Assembly: GCF_007753265.1 (NCBI RefSeq)
Contig: NZ_CP036349.1
Span: forward strand, 5,702,862 to 5,766,861
Reading direction: 5' to 3'
DNA: 64,000 nucleotides
DNA from: Botrimarina mediterranea
GTDB taxonomy: Bacteria; Planctomycetota; Planctomycetia; Pirellulales; Lacipirellulaceae
Shown: piece by piece, positions 8,645-18,308 of the stretch
Position numbering within the stretch: position 1 is the first letter of the stretch
Layout: each line of letters begins with the position of its first letter
Translations under genes and position numbers: made by a program
Notes under the pieces: generated by a model
Database searches by the model: none
Seen by the model: the letters and a program-made list of their open reading frames with translations, nothing else
Told to the model about the DNA's origin: nothing

Positions 8645-11600
8645 TTAAGCGTGCGATTCTACTTTGTGCTCTTCGTGGCCGTGTTCTTCACCGTGGCCTT
8701 CGCCGTGGTGATGGAGCACGGGGTCGAGGTCGGGCCGCGCGAGCATCGGGTGCGGGTTGCGGATCTTCGCCAGGAACTTGTTCCGGGGGTTGGTCATCAA
8801 CTCGGTGAGGATGCCGTAGGCCCGATCGCTCTTGAAGGTCTGGTGAACCCGTGACTTCTCGTCGCGGAGGTCGCCGAACTCGATCGCGCGGGTGCTGCAC
8901 GCCTGCTGGCAGGCGGTGGTGACGTCGCCGTCGCGGATCGGGCGGCCCTCGTTCTTCGCCGTGATCCGGGCGGCGGAGATCCGTTGCACGCAGAACGTGC
9001 ACTTCTCCATCACGCCGCGGCTGCGGACGGTCACCTCGGGGTTCATCACGAGCTTCATCAGCTCGTTCGACGCCTCGTACAGCTTCTTCGTGTAACGGAA
9101 GTAATTGAAGCGGCGGACCTTGTAGGGGCAGTTGTTCGAGCAGTACCGCGTGCCGATGCAACGGTTGTAGACCATCACGTTGAGGCCCTCGTTGTCGTGC
9201 ACCGTCGCGGCGACGGGGCAGACCTCTTCGCACGGCGCCGTTTCGCAGTGCTGGCAGGCGATCGGCTGGTGGGCGATCTGCGGGTTGTCGAAGTTGGCCG
9301 GGTCGGCCGCGTCCTGCGGATTCGCTGTGCCGCGGAAGTAGCGGTCGATGCGGATCCAGTGCATCTCACGGCCCTTGTGAACCTGGTCCTTGCCGACCAC
9401 CGGCACGTTGTTCTCGGCCTGACAGGCGACCATGCAGGCGTTGCAGCCGATGCACTTGTTGAGGTCGATCGTCATGCCCCACGCCGGGGCGTAATTCGGG
9501 TCACCCGTGTGGTACTTCTGCAGGTCCCACAGCGGCTCGGTCGGACGGTTCTCGCCGCCGGCGTGAACCATCACCTCGTGGGACATGCTCGGAGCGAAGT
9601 CTTTGTGCTCCGTATAGAAGTCCTGCGACGCGGTGCGGATGAGCTCGCCGGTCCGCTTGCCGATCGCCTCGAGGCCCAGCGCGTCGATCGCATGGTGGTC
9701 CTGGGTGCCGACGAGCAGGTAGTCCTTGCCCGTCGACTTGATCGTGACGCCCTCGGCGATGAAACCCGTCGTCGCGGCGCCGCCCTTAGCCGCCGCACGC
9801 AGCGGGTAGACATCGACGCCGACCGGTTCGGCGGCGGCGGGGAACCACGTGCCGCCGATCCCTTCGGGATAGAGACCGTCGGCGGGGCGACCCGATTGGG
9901 GATCGAGCAAGCCGCCGACGCGGCCCGCCGCGGTGCGGCCATAACCTAGCGCGATCGAGATCGAGCCCTTGGCCTGCCCCGGCATGACGTAGACCGGCGC
10001 GGTGATGCTCGTCTCACCGACCTTGATCGTGGCCAGCTTGCCCTGCTTGAGGCCGAGCTTCTTGGCGGTTGCTGGCGCCACCAGGGCGGCGTTGTCCCAC
10101 GTCAGCTTGGTGAGGAAGTCGGGCGTCTCTTGCAGCCAGCCGCTGTTGGCGAGCCGGCCGTCGTACGTGCTGCTGCTGGGGACGAACACGATTTCGATCG
10201 CGTCGTCGCCCTCGGCGGGGGCGGCGATCTCGGGGGCGGCGTTCGCCTCGCCGACTTCGGCGACTTCCGCGGCTGAATCAGCGGCGAGGCCATCGTGCAG
10301 CACCTTATTCCACGCCGCTTCGTCGAGATCGACCTCGGCGGTGACCGCATCGCGGACCATTTGCTGGGCGTTGGGCGCCTTGTCGCCGGCGAGGACCGCC
10401 AGCAACTCGACGACCGACCGACCGCCGAGCAGCGGCTCGATCATCGGCTGGCAAACGCCGACCGATCCGTCCCACGCAATGACGTCGCCCCACTCTTCGA
10501 ACGGGTGCGTCTGCGGCAGCGACCAGTGGCAAACGCGCGACGTCTCGTCGTCGTACGCGCCGAGGCGGATCGTGTGCTGCGATTTCTCGATCGCCGCAGC
10601 AAATCCGGGCAGGTCGTAGGCCGGGTTGCCGTCGAGCACCATCAGCGTGTTGACGCTCTCGTTGCCAAGCGCCTCCAGCAGCGCGGCCGCATCGGCGACT
10701 TCGACGCGCGGCTTCGGCTCCTCGGTGAACGTGACCGTCTTGCCGAGGTTGCCGAGCAGGCTGTTGATCTCGTGGCCGAGCGCGTGGACCGCGGCGGGCT
10801 GGCCGGGGCCGACGACGACGAGGCTCGACCCCTGGTTGTGCGCCAGGTCATCGGCGAGCACGTCGAGGAACTGCTCGGGGGTGGGCTCGCCTTCGATTGG
10901 CTCGCCGTGCTCGTGGTCGCCTGCGGTCAGCTCCTTGACTTTGTCGCGGAGCTTGACGAGCAGCGCGCCGATCGCCGACGACTTCACCGGCAAGCGGTGG
11001 TCCGCGGCGGCGCCGGTCTTCGTGAAGAAGCTCTCGACCGACCAGAGGCGGTTCATCTCGCCGTCGGGGTCGCGGCCGTCGGCGTACTCACGGGCGATCC
11101 GCGACGCGTCGGGCGTCTCGTGCAGCAGGTCGGCGTCGAACGTTGCGATGACCTTGGCGACGGGCTTTCCTTCCGCGTCCGTCAGCTTGTAGTGCGAACG
11201 CAGCCGCGAGCCGAACGCCAGCTCGGCGCCGGCGAGCGCGTTCTCGCAGGAGATCGCGTCGTGCTTGTAGAACTTCGCGGCCGGGAACTTCTCCTGCACG
11301 CTGTCGAGCGCCGCGTAGAACGCGTACGAATCGATGGTCGGCGTGAGGATCGCCAGGCCCGCCCCGTCGCCGAGCTCGGCGACGCGCTCGTCGAGGAAGT
11401 TCTCGAACGCGGTCCAGTCCTTGGTGAAGGTCGCGCTGCCGTCACGCTGGATGACCGAACGCGCGCGGTCGGGGTCGTAGAGGGCGAGCGTCGCGGCTTG
11501 GGTGAAGCCGTCCGCGGCGCCGAGCGAGGCCGGGTGGTCGGGGTTGCCCTCGACCTTCACGGGACGCTCGTCGTACTTGGTCACCAACAGGTGACGCGGC

Positions 11601-11923
11601 GCGCCGGCCCAGTGGATGTTCGTCGCGTAGTGCTGGTGCGTGCCGGGGATGTAACCCTCGGGGCGATTGGCGAACTCGGCGATCTTCTCCGTTTCCCAGC
11701 GGCAGCCGGCGGCGCCGGCCAGCGCGAACGACGCGCTCATCAGCTGCATCCACCGACGCCGCGACACGCCCTCGGGGAACTCCGAGGCGGCCTGCGGAAA
11801 CTCGCGCGCCAGGAACTCCTGGAACTGCTCCGTATTCTGCAACTCGTCCAGGCTACGCCAGAACGGGCTGACGCGGCTGGCGGGGGCCAGGGGGTTGGAC
11901 GGCTCTTGGGTCGCTTGGGTCAT
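8645..11923 (-). CDS. actB: Alternative complex III iron-sulfur/molybdopterin-like subunit ActB
   Basis: Large electron-transfer subunit of ACIII, 1092 residues. It has an N-terminal family stretch ([20 protein letters not shown]), then a twin-arginine-type signal ([20 protein letters not shown]). A molybdopterin-oxidoreductase-like domain follows (known in this family to lack the cofactor). The C-terminal ferredoxin domain starts near residue 815 with cysteine clusters [35 protein letters not shown] and CTFCVQ...CQQAC, consistent with the 3x[4Fe-4S]+[3Fe-4S] set of ActB. The C-terminus is His/Glu-rich. Start set at the ATG of [10 protein letters not shown]; an in-frame TTG 57 bases upstream is less likely. 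Confidence 0.94.
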   Translation of the reverse strand: MTQATQEPSNPLAPASRVSPFWRSLDELQNTEQFQEFLAREFPQAASEFPEGVSRRRWMQLMSASFALAGAAGCRWETEKIAEFANRPEGYIPGTHQHYATNIHWAGAPRHLLVTKYDERPVKVEGNPDHPASLGAADGFTQAATLALYDPDRARSVIQRDGSATFTKDWTAFENFLDERVAELGDGAGLAILTPTIDSYAFYAALDSVQEKFPAAKFYKHDAISCENALAGAELAFGSRLRSHYKLTDAEGKPVAKVIATFDADLLHETPDASRIAREYADGRDPDGEMNRLWSVESFFTKTGAAADHRLPVKSSAIGALLVKLRDKVKELTAGDHEHGEPIEGEPTPEQFLDVLADDLAHNQGSSLVVVGPGQPAAVHALGHEINSLLGNLGKTVTFTEEPKPRVEVADAAALLEALGNESVNTLMVLDGNPAYDLPGFAAAIEKSQHTIRLGAYDDETSRVCHWSLPQTHPFEEWGDVIAWDGSVGVCQPMIEPLLGGRSVVELLAVLAGDKAPNAQQMVRDAVTAEVDLDEAAWNKVLHDGLAADSAAEVAEVGEANAAPEIAAPAEGDDAIEIVFVPSSSTYDGRLANSGWLQETPDFLTKLTWDNAALVAPATAKKLGLKQGKLATIKVGETSITAPVYVMPGQAKGSISIALGYGRTAAGRVGGLLDPQSGRPADGLYPEGIGGTWFPAAAEPVGVDVYPLRAAAKGGAATTGFIAEGVTIKSTGKDYLLVGTQDHHAIDALGLEAIGKRTGELIRTASQDFYTEHKDFAPSMSHEVMVHAGGENRPTEPLWDLQKYHTGDPNYAPAWGMTIDLNKCIGCNACMVACQAENNVPVVGKDQVHKGREMHWIRIDRYFRGTANPQDAADPANFDNPQIAHQPIACQHCETAPCEEVCPVAATVHDNEGLNVMVYNRCIGTRYCSNNCPYKVRRFNYFRYTKKLYEASNELMKLVMNPEVTVRSRGVMEKCTFCVQRISAARITAKNEGRPIRDGDVTTACQQACSTRAIEFGDLRDEKSRVHQTFKSDRAYGILTELMTNPRNKFLAKIRNPHPMLARPDLDPVLHHHGEGHGEEHGHEEHKVESHA

Positions 11924-12022
11924 CGCTGCGGTCGGGAGGGGACGCGGCAGTGTGCTTGAATTCGCAGGGCTCTCCGCCAACGCTCGGCGGAGGAGCCAAT
12001 AATCACTTGCTCGACGGGCCGC

Positions 12023-12721
12023 TTAACGGTGGCACGTCGAGCAGTTGCTGTTCGGGTGGACGCCGAGCTGCTTCGCCACTTCGGCGCCGATCTTTTCGCG
12101 GGAGCCCTCGCCACTTAGCTCGGGGTCCCACTCCATATTCGTGATCTGGTCGAGCGGACGCAGACGCGCCGTCGGGTCGCGGTGGCAGTCGAGGCACCAG
12201 CTCATCGACAGCGGCTTGTCTTGGTGAACGACTTCCATCTTGTCGACGCGGCCGTGGCATTCGACACAGCCGACGCCCTTGTTCACGTGGGCCGAGTGGT
12301 TGAAGTACACGTAGTCGGCAAGGTCGTGGATCTTCTCCCACTGGATCGACTCGTTCGACGCCAGGCTCTCACGCACCTTGGTGAGCTTGACGCTCGTGGT
12401 GTGGATCGCGGTCTTGGCGAGCGTGCCGTCCGGGCCGAGCGTCGCGTTGTGGCAGTTGCCACAGGTCGCCGTCGGTGGGATGGCGGCGTGGCCGGCCTTG
12501 TCCACCGTGTTATGGCAGTACCGGCAGTCGATCTTCAGCTCGCCGGCGTGCAGCTTGTGGCTGTACGGGACGGGCTGCTCCGGCTGGTAGCCGGTGTACA
12601 TCACCTTCGGCAGTGTGCCGTAGAACAGCACGGCCCCGGCGTACGCAGCCCCAGCGAGGGCGCCGCCGATCACCATCAGCGAGAAGGTATTGACCCAGGG
12701 CGGGAAATGGAACTTGGCCAC
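12023..12721 (-). CDS. actA: Alternative complex III pentahaem cytochrome c subunit ActA
   Basis: ActA is the multihaem cytochrome of ACIII, anchored by one helix on the periplasmic side. The 232-residue product has one N-terminal membrane helix (TFSLMVIGGALAGAAYAGAV) and five CXXCH haem sites (CRYCH, CGNCH, CVECH, CLDCH and, at the very C-terminus, CSTCH). Additional His residues (YSHKLH, FNHSAH) are likely sixth ligands. Start placed at a GTG (VAKFHFPPWVNTFSL); the frame stays open upstream to a TTG at 12796. First gene of the visible act-cox operon. Confidence 0.93.
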   Translation of the reverse strand: MAKFHFPPWVNTFSLMVIGGALAGAAYAGAVLFYGTLPKVMYTGYQPEQPVPYSHKLHAGELKIDCRYCHNTVDKAGHAAIPPTATCGNCHNATLGPDGTLAKTAIHTTSVKLTKVRESLASNESIQWEKIHDLADYVYFNHSAHVNKGVGCVECHGRVDKMEVVHQDKPLSMSWCLDCHRDPTARLRPLDQITNMEWDPELSGEGSREKIGAEVAKQLGVHPNSNCSTCHR

Positions 12722-13072
12722 GTCGAGAGATCGGCGGAGGCTAGTTGATAGGTAAATACACGTCACGGCACGCAGGGACTCTGCGAGCCCGGCCAAGGTA
12801 CCGAACCAAGCCCGTCCAAGATAGCGGCATTAGAGTCACACCCGAACGGGGGGTATCACCACGGGCCGCTAGGAGACCGTTTAAGGCGTCCGAAGGCGGC
12901 GGGGGTACCGATTGTCGGGGCGAACCCTAAACGTCGCTCTACGGGGCCGCTACGGGCCTCTAAACACATGTTCAGACCTTCGTAGGGTCCGCTGTGCGGA
13001 CCGCTCATTGGATTCTCCGTGGCGGATCGGCTGAACACTCCAAACCGGCAACCACGGTCCCCACAGCGGACC
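12722..13072. other. Gap upstream of actA and downstream of the ABC-F gene, with inverted palindrome pair
   Basis: Should hold the promoter of the act-cox operon (minus strand); no confident -35/-10 could be assigned. Near 12983 and 13055 lie two inverted copies of the TAGGGTCCGCTGTGCGGACC palindrome (listed separately). No gene seen. Confidence 0.6.
12983..13003 (+). repeat. TAGGGTCC palindromic repeat, copy B
   Basis: TAGGGTCCGCTGTGCGGACC followed by G: a perfect GGTCCGC/GCGGACC stem around TGT. It is followed by CTCATTGGATTC, which also follows copy E at 34811 in slightly altered form, so the element is longer than the palindrome. Confidence 0.85.
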
Positions 13073-13076
13073 CTAC
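13055..13076 (-). repeat. TAGGGTCC palindromic repeat, copy A (stop codon of ABC-F gene)
   Basis: On the minus strand reads GTAGGGTCCGCTGTGGGGAC; the TAG at 13073-13075 is the stop codon of the ABC-F gene. One mismatch (GGGG for GCGG) weakens its own stem. It forms an inverted pair with copy B about 50 bases away. Confidence 0.85.
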
Positions 13077-14845
13077 CAAGCCCCGGTGGCTTCGCTGAGC
13101 TCGACCCACTCGGCTTCGAGCGTCTCGACCTCGGCGGCGATCTCCGCCAGTTTCGTCTGCCGCTCCGTCAGCTCGGCCGGGTCGTAGGTCGTCGCCATCT
13201 CGGCGGTGAGCAGTTTCTTCTCGTCGTCGAGCTTGGCGATCTTGCGCTCGACCGCCTTGAGCCGCTTCTGGGCCTCACGGTCGGCCTTACCGTCGCGCTT
13301 TGCTGCGTCGGCGCCGTCAGTCTTCGAACCGCCCCCACCCGGCGTCGCGCGGAGGCCGGCGTCGATCTCCTTGGTGATCCGGTAGACGTAGTCGTCGTAG
13401 CTTGAGGGGTAGCTCGTGACCCGGCCGCCGCCGACCTCGATGACGGCCGTCGCCACCTCGTGCATAAAATGCCGGTCGTGGCTCGTGAAGATCACGGTCC
13501 CTTGGTACTTCTTTAGCGCCCTTGCCAAGGCCTCGACGGTTTCGACATCGAGGTGGTTACCCGGTTCGTCGAGCACCAAGACGTTGTGTTGCTCCAAAAG
13601 GAGCCCGGCGAGCACCAGCCTCGCGCGCTCGCCACCGGAGAGCACCTTGATCTTCTTCTCCGCCAAATCGCCGGAGAACAGAAAGCTGCCCGCCACATCC
13701 TTGAGCTGCTGGTGCGTGGTCCCCTTCGCGGCTTGATGGTCGAGGTAGTCGAGCACCGACTCCTCGGCGTTGAGCGTCGTGTAGACATGCTGCGCGTAGA
13801 CGCCCAGCTGGCAGCCGAAGCCCCATTTGAGCGTCCCGTCCTTGGGGGGCAGCGATTCGCAGATCGTCCGCAGGAACGTCGTCTTGCCCTGGCCGTTGTC
13901 GCCCACCACGCCGACGCGGCTGCCGTGCTCGATCTCGATGTGGATGTCGTCGGCGACGACGCGGTCCTCGTAGCCGATCGCCAGCCCTTCGGTCCGCACC
14001 GCCGGCCCCTTGCGCGGCTCGACCGCGGGGAACGAGAAGTGGACCTTCGCCTCGTCGCCGGCGACCTCCACTAGCTCCAGCCGTTCGAGCTGCTTGGCCT
14101 TGCTGCGGGCCTGGCTGGCCGTGTTGGCGTTCGCGCGGTTGCTGGCGATGAACTGCTCGAGCTGCTTCCGCTTGGCCAACGTGGCGGCGTTGAGCCGTTT
14201 GTCGTGCTCGCGGCGGTCGTCGAGGTTCGCCATGTAGGCGTCGACGTCGCCCGGGAACATCGTCAGCGAGCCCCGCGACAGCTCCAACGTGTGCGTGCAG
14301 GTCCGCTTGAGGAACGACCGGTCGTGCGAGACCACGAGGACGCCCGCCTTGAAGTCCCGCAAGAAGTGTTCGAGGAGGATCTGCGTCCGTAGGTCGAGGA
14401 AGTTCGTCGGCTCGTCGAGCACCAAGAGGTTTGGGTCGTGCAGCAGCAGCGCGGCGAGCTTCACCCGCGTCTGCCAGCCGCCGGACAGCTCCTTAACCGG
14501 GCGATTGAGCATGTCGTCCCCGAGGGCGAACTGCCACGCCACCTGTCCGCAACGCCAGTCGGGCTGCTCGCTGTCGCGTTGGAGGAACTCGATGCCCGTC
14601 TCCCCCGGCAGGAACGGGTCGTGCTGCCGCAGGTAGCCGAGGCGGAGCTTCTTGCTGCGGACCACCTCGCCGGCGTCGAGGTCCTCTTCGCCCAGCAAAA
14701 TGCGGCAGAGCGTGCTCTTGCCGGCGCCGTTGCGGCCGATCAGGCCGACCTTCTGGTCGTCGGTCAGCGCGCAGCTGGCGTCGTCCAGCAGCATCTGGTG
14801 GCCGTAACGCTTGTGGGCGGCTTGCAGCGAGAGAACGACAGGCAC
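13073..14845 (-). CDS. ABC-F family ATP-binding protein (Uup/Ettα-like)
   Basis: ABC-F proteins are soluble tandem ATPases acting on ribosomes rather than transporters. The 590-residue protein has two complete ABC cassettes. The first has Walker A GLIGRNGAGKST, signature LSGGWQTRVKLA and Walker B NLLVLDEPTNFLD; the second has GVVGDNGQGKTT, LSGGERARLVLA and VLVLDEPGNHLD. A linker (LNAATLAKRKQLEQFIASNR) lies between them, and a C-terminal charged coiled coil (about 530-590) resembles the Uup type. No membrane segments. GTG at 14845 (VPVVLSLQAAHKRYG) chosen; a TTG lies 45 bases upstream. The stop codon coincides with a palindromic repeat. Confidence 0.9.
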   Translation of the reverse strand: MPVVLSLQAAHKRYGHQMLLDDASCALTDDQKVGLIGRNGAGKSTLCRILLGEEDLDAGEVVRSKKLRLGYLRQHDPFLPGETGIEFLQRDSEQPDWRCGQVAWQFALGDDMLNRPVKELSGGWQTRVKLAALLLHDPNLLVLDEPTNFLDLRTQILLEHFLRDFKAGVLVVSHDRSFLKRTCTHTLELSRGSLTMFPGDVDAYMANLDDRREHDKRLNAATLAKRKQLEQFIASNRANANTASQARSKAKQLERLELVEVAGDEAKVHFSFPAVEPRKGPAVRTEGLAIGYEDRVVADDIHIEIEHGSRVGVVGDNGQGKTTFLRTICESLPPKDGTLKWGFGCQLGVYAQHVYTTLNAEESVLDYLDHQAAKGTTHQQLKDVAGSFLFSGDLAEKKIKVLSGGERARLVLAGLLLEQHNVLVLDEPGNHLDVETVEALARALKKYQGTVIFTSHDRHFMHEVATAVIEVGGGRVTSYPSSYDDYVYRITKEIDAGLRATPGGGGSKTDGADAAKRDGKADREAQKRLKAVERKIAKLDDEKKLLTAEMATTYDPAELTERQTKLAEIAAEVETLEAEWVELSEATGAW

Positions 14846-14937
14846 GGCGGGAGGGGCGAGGGGTTGGGGGCCAGGGGCGAGGGAAGACAAGTTTCGACTG
14901 TCTGAACGTCGTGATCAACGGTCCAAGGCGAGGCGCG

Positions 14938-15013
14938 CGACGCAAGTCGTCGGAGTTGGCTTCGTAATGCAGATCACCACCCATTCGCGCAGGCACTCCG
15001 ACGACTTGCGTCG
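14938..15013. repeat. Perfect 19-bp inverted repeat between divergent ABC-F and NamZ genes
   Basis: CGACGCAAGTCGTCGGAGT (14938-14956) and its exact complement (14995-15013) flank a 38-base loop. It lies in the shared upstream region of two divergent genes. Confidence 0.85.
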
Positions 15014-15080
15014 TCGGCTCGCCGGGGCTTGCTGGTCGAGTACGCTACGGGCGTTCCAACCATTTCTTCACGAGGCGCCG

Positions 15081-16283
15081 ATGCATCGCGTGCTCTTCGC
15101 TTTCCTGCTGCTGCTCTCGCCGCTCGCGGTTGCGGACCAGCCCGTTTTGCTTGGCGTTGACGTTCTGCAGCGCGACGGCTTCGTCCCCCTCGTCGGCAAG
15201 CGCGTCGGGCTGATCACCAACCACACCGGCCTCGATTCGGCGGGCCGCACGACGATCGACGTGCTCAACGAGGCCGACGGCGTCGAGTTGGTGCGGATGT
15301 TCGGCCCCGAGCACGGCATCCGTGGCGAGCTCGATCAGTCGCAGATCGACGACGGCTTGGACGGCCCCACCGGCATTCCGGTCGTCAGCCTCTACGGTCC
15401 GCGCCGTAAGCCCGACCCCAAGCACCTGGAAGGGATCGACGCGATGGTGTTCGACATCCAGGACATCGGCTGCCGGTTCTACACCTACCCCGCAACGATG
15501 AAGCTGGCGATGCGCGCGGCGGCCGACGCGGGGATCGCGTTCGTCGTGCTCGACCGCCCGAACCCGATCGACGGCGTCACGCTCGAAGGCCCGATGCTGG
15601 ACGCGGGCGAAGAGTCCTTCGTCGGCTTCCACACCGTGCCGCTCCGTCACGGCCTGACGATCGGCGAGTTGGCCAAGCTCTTCAAGCGAGAGGGCGACGA
15701 GCAGGGGCCGATCGAGGTCGAGCTCGTCATCGTGCCGTGCGAGGGCTGGCGGCGCAGCATGACGTGGGACCAGACGGGCCTCGTGTGGACCGACCCGTCG
15801 CCCAACATGCGGAGGCTCTCGCAGGCGCTGCTCTACCCAGGCCTCGGCATCATGGAGACGACGAACGTCTCCGTTGGTCGCGGCACGGACACACCTTTCG
15901 AGGTCTTCGGCGCGCCGTGGGTGAAGCCGGTGGAACTCGCCGCCGCCTTGAACGAAGCCAACACGCCCGGCGTGCGTTTCGTGCCGCGCTATTTCACGCC
16001 CGAGTCGAGCAAGTTCGCCGGCGAGCGCTGCGGCGGCGTCGACGTGATCCTCACCGACGCCGCGAAGCTGGGCGCCACCGATGTCGGCATGGCGATCGCC
16101 GCGACGCTCCGCAAGCTCTACCCCGACGACTGGGACACCAAGAGCTACAACCGCCTGTTGATCAACAAGCAAGTCCACGACGCGGTGAACGCCGGCGCGT
16201 CGGTCGAAGAACTCCAAGCCCTCGCCCGCGAAGGCGTCGAAGCCTACCGCCAGCGCCGCGAAGCGGTGTTGATGTACAAGTAG
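15081..16283 (+). CDS. DUF1343 exo-beta-N-acetylmuramidase (NamZ-like), secreted
   Basis: DUF1343 proteins include NamZ, which removes N-acetylmuramic acid from non-reducing ends of peptidoglycan fragments (GH171). The 400-residue protein starts with a signal peptide (MHRVLFAFLLLLSPLAVA). Family motifs: KRVGLITNHTG, MFGPEHGIRGE, VSLYGPRRKP, MVFDIQDIGCRFYTY, VVLDRPNPIDG, MRRLSQALLYPGLGIMETTN and SVGRGTDTPFE. Length fits the family. The ATG at 15081 was chosen for the signal peptide. The TAG stop is the first three bases of a TAGGGTCC palindrome. Together with the amidase at 18309 it points to cell-wall recycling or scavenging of other bacteria's walls. Confidence 0.92.
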   Translation: MHRVLFAFLLLLSPLAVADQPVLLGVDVLQRDGFVPLVGKRVGLITNHTGLDSAGRTTIDVLNEADGVELVRMFGPEHGIRGELDQSQIDDGLDGPTGIPVVSLYGPRRKPDPKHLEGIDAMVFDIQDIGCRFYTYPATMKLAMRAAADAGIAFVVLDRPNPIDGVTLEGPMLDAGEESFVGFHTVPLRHGLTIGELAKLFKREGDEQGPIEVELVIVPCEGWRRSMTWDQTGLVWTDPSPNMRRLSQALLYPGLGIMETTNVSVGRGTDTPFEVFGAPWVKPVELAAALNEANTPGVRFVPRYFTPESSKFAGERCGGVDVILTDAAKLGATDVGMAIAATLRKLYPDDWDTKSYNRLLINKQVHDAVNAGASVEELQALAREGVEAYRQRREAVLMYK

Positions 16284-16300
16284 GGTCCGCTGTGCGGACC
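16281..16300 (+). repeat. TAGGGTCC palindromic repeat, copy C (stop codon of NamZ gene)
   Basis: Exact TAGGGTCCGCTGTGCGGACC beginning with the TAG stop of the preceding gene. With copy D at 16461 it forms a perfect inverted pair of about 20 bases flanking about 160 bp. Confidence 0.88.
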
Positions 16301-16446
16301 GTGGTTGGCGGCTGGCATCACCATCCGAGGCATGCGTACTCGTAACGCCGCGCGCGGCTAGCGCCACGATCAACGCCGCCAACTCATCAGCCGCGGGGCC
16401 TTAGCCCCCGGTTCGTGCAATCACCGTCGTTAACAATAATGTACGG

Positions 16447-18225
16447 TTACGCCACTCGTGCGGTCCGCACAGCGGACCCTACGAATAGCGCCAGCACCAT
16501 CAGGACGCCAGTCGGTTCCGGCACGCTCGTGCTCTGGGGAATCGATTCGCCGTAATTCGCCGCCCAGACGTCGTAACCCGCCGGCGAGTTGTCGGGCGAA
16601 TTGCCGTCGCGCCACACGGTGTAGTCGGCGGCGTCGATGCGGCCGTCGCCGTTGTAGTCGCCGGCGAGGCCCGGCGCCGCGATCACTTCGCCGAGAAGCG
16701 TCAACGACAGGGTCGATAGTTGTGCGCCGACGAGGTCCTCGTCAGACAGATGGATCGTGAACGTGTTGGCGAACTCGCCGAGGCTCGACGTGTCGAAGAT
16801 CGCGTCGAAGACGACGCCAGCGCCCTGCTCGACGCCGAAGGTCGGCGACAGATCGAGCGACATGCCGCCATCGCCAACGATCGCAACACTGTCGATGTCG
16901 AGGTCCGCGGCGAACGCCGGCGCGCCGGTCCCATCGAAGTTGAAGATCGACAACTCTTCGGCGAGCGTGCCGCTGCCGATCGTCACTTGGCCGAAATCGA
17001 TCGTCAGCGACGTCGTCAGCACGTCGTCCGTGAACGATGCGACGGCGTGGTTCACCACGTCGAACGCCAGGTTCACGACATCGTTGCCGTCGTTCGCGCC
17101 GCGGCCCGCGCCGCCGGCGGTGGTGACGTCGAGGTTATCGACGATGACCGAGCCCGTGTACGAGCCCGCCGCCGCGGTCGAAGCGTTGAGGCCGACGTCG
17201 AAGCTGTCGAAGGCCCCCGCTAAGGAACCCATCGGCACAGGCTTCGAGTACTCACCCGCATTGGTGAAGGCGGCGCCGGTTGCCGTGACTTGGAAGTACG
17301 TGCCGTCCACGCCATTCTTGTCGAGCCCGACCGACACTTGGCTCGGCGCCGCGCCGCCGACGAAGACGCGTCCCAGATCAATGTCGCGCGTCGAAGAACC
17401 GTCCGCCGACGCCGTCGCCCCCGCAATCGATAACTGCGTGTCGTTCTGCTGATCGACGAAGACGCTCCAGGCGTACTCGGGGTGGTCGATGAAAGGGTTG
17501 CGGTTGTACTGGTAACTGTCGAAGATGATGTCGTTACGGCGGCGTTCGAAGTCGTCCGGCGCCGCGCGGTAGTGCCAGTCGAGCAGGCTCGCCAAGTCGC
17601 CGATGGTGCTGCCCCCGCCTGAGCCGTTGACGAGTTCGAGGTTGCCCGTCCCGCTGTCCGACCCGTCGTAGCGGACCGCCATGTAGAACATGCCGCGGGC
17701 GATCATCCCCGCGTCGGCGTCGCCGGGGTACCAGTAGCCGCCGCCCGCGTCGCCGTAAGGCTGGCCATAAGAACCGCCGAAGGGCTTGTTGCCGCGGGCG
17801 TTGTTGACGCTGTTGGTCGACGGACGCAGGTGGTGCATGTCGCTGGTATCGGGCCCTCCCGATCCCACGCCCAGGCTCTGCGGCCAAGTGTGCTCACGGT
17901 TCCAGCTGTTGCCGCTGTCCCAGCCCGGGATGCTCCCGGAGTTGATCGAAGACAGGTCGAGCGAGACGCGGTCGTACACCAGCAGGATGTGCCCCGGGTT
18001 GTCCGGGTCGGCGTCGGTCACCTGCAGCAGCGTACGCAGGTCGCCATACGACCGCGACGTATGCCCATCGATGATGTTGTGGAGCTGCGACTTGAGCGTC
18101 GCCCCCGTGCCGGTCGCCGAGTTGTAGTAGCTGGCCGGGGCGTCCCAGGGCCCGGCCGTGGCGATCGCCGCCCACCAGACGAAGACGTGCGCAAAAGCGA
18201 GGCGGCGGGCAGCTACAGTAGACAT
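16447..18225 (-). CDS. Secreted endonuclease I family nuclease with dockerin-like block and PEP-CTERM anchor
   Basis: 592 residues. After a signal-like N-terminus comes an EndA/NucM-type nuclease domain: NSWNREHTWPQSLG with the catalytic His, DMHHLRPS, NNARGNKPFGG. These enzymes cut DNA non-specifically outside the cell. The middle has beta-rich repeats of choice-of-anchor character (VNLAFDVVNHAVASF, SLTIDFGQVTIGSG). Near the end is GDYNGDGRIDAADYTVWRDG, a dockerin-like calcium loop, then a PEP-CTERM motif (SVPEPTGVLMVLALFV). The final residues GSAVRTARVA are encoded by a TAGGGTCC palindrome (copy D), replacing the usual Arg-rich end. ATG at 18225 chosen over an upstream TTG. Confidence 0.9.
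   Translation of the reverse strand: MSTVAARRLAFAHVFVWWAAIATAGPWDAPASYYNSATGTGATLKSQLHNIIDGHTSRSYGDLRTLLQVTDADPDNPGHILLVYDRVSLDLSSINSGSIPGWDSGNSWNREHTWPQSLGVGSGGPDTSDMHHLRPSTNSVNNARGNKPFGGSYGQPYGDAGGGYWYPGDADAGMIARGMFYMAVRYDGSDSGTGNLELVNGSGGGSTIGDLASLLDWHYRAAPDDFERRRNDIIFDSYQYNRNPFIDHPEYAWSVFVDQQNDTQLSIAGATASADGSSTRDIDLGRVFVGGAAPSQVSVGLDKNGVDGTYFQVTATGAAFTNAGEYSKPVPMGSLAGAFDSFDVGLNASTAAAGSYTGSVIVDNLDVTTAGGAGRGANDGNDVVNLAFDVVNHAVASFTDDVLTTSLTIDFGQVTIGSGTLAEELSIFNFDGTGAPAFAADLDIDSVAIVGDGGMSLDLSPTFGVEQGAGVVFDAIFDTSSLGEFANTFTIHLSDEDLVGAQLSTLSLTLLGEVIAAPGLAGDYNGDGRIDAADYTVWRDGNSPDNSPAGYDVWAANYGESIPQSTSVPEPTGVLMVLALFVGSAVRTARVA
16461..16482 (-). repeat. TAGGGTCC palindromic repeat, copy D (inside endonuclease C-terminus)
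   Basis: On the minus strand GTAGGGTCCGCTGTGCGGAC is read in frame as V-G-S-A-V-R-T, near the end of the endonuclease gene; the TAG is out of frame, so translation continues to a TAA at 16447. Confidence 0.88.
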
Positions 18226-18308
18226 ACGCAGGCGGGGCAATCGGGGCGGGACGGCAAACTACCCATTGTCGCCAGCCGGCGACCGGTTGCAACGATTCCG
18301 CATGACAA

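Noticed and set aside
10295-11959. Plus-strand open frame of about 554 codons
   Set aside because: Antisense to actB; Arg/Val/Glu-rich shadow typical of high-GC DNA with no domain.
11924-11980. TTG-initiated N-terminal extension of ActB
   Set aside because: Family N-terminus starts near [10 protein letters not shown] and an ATG is available; extension sequence is low-complexity.
14811-15080. Extended start for the NamZ-like gene
   Set aside because: Upstream frame crosses a perfect inverted repeat, and the signal peptide begins at the ATG at 15081.
15045-16382. Minus-strand open frame of about 445 codons
   Set aside because: Shadow of the NamZ gene; Asp/Arg/His-rich with no family features.
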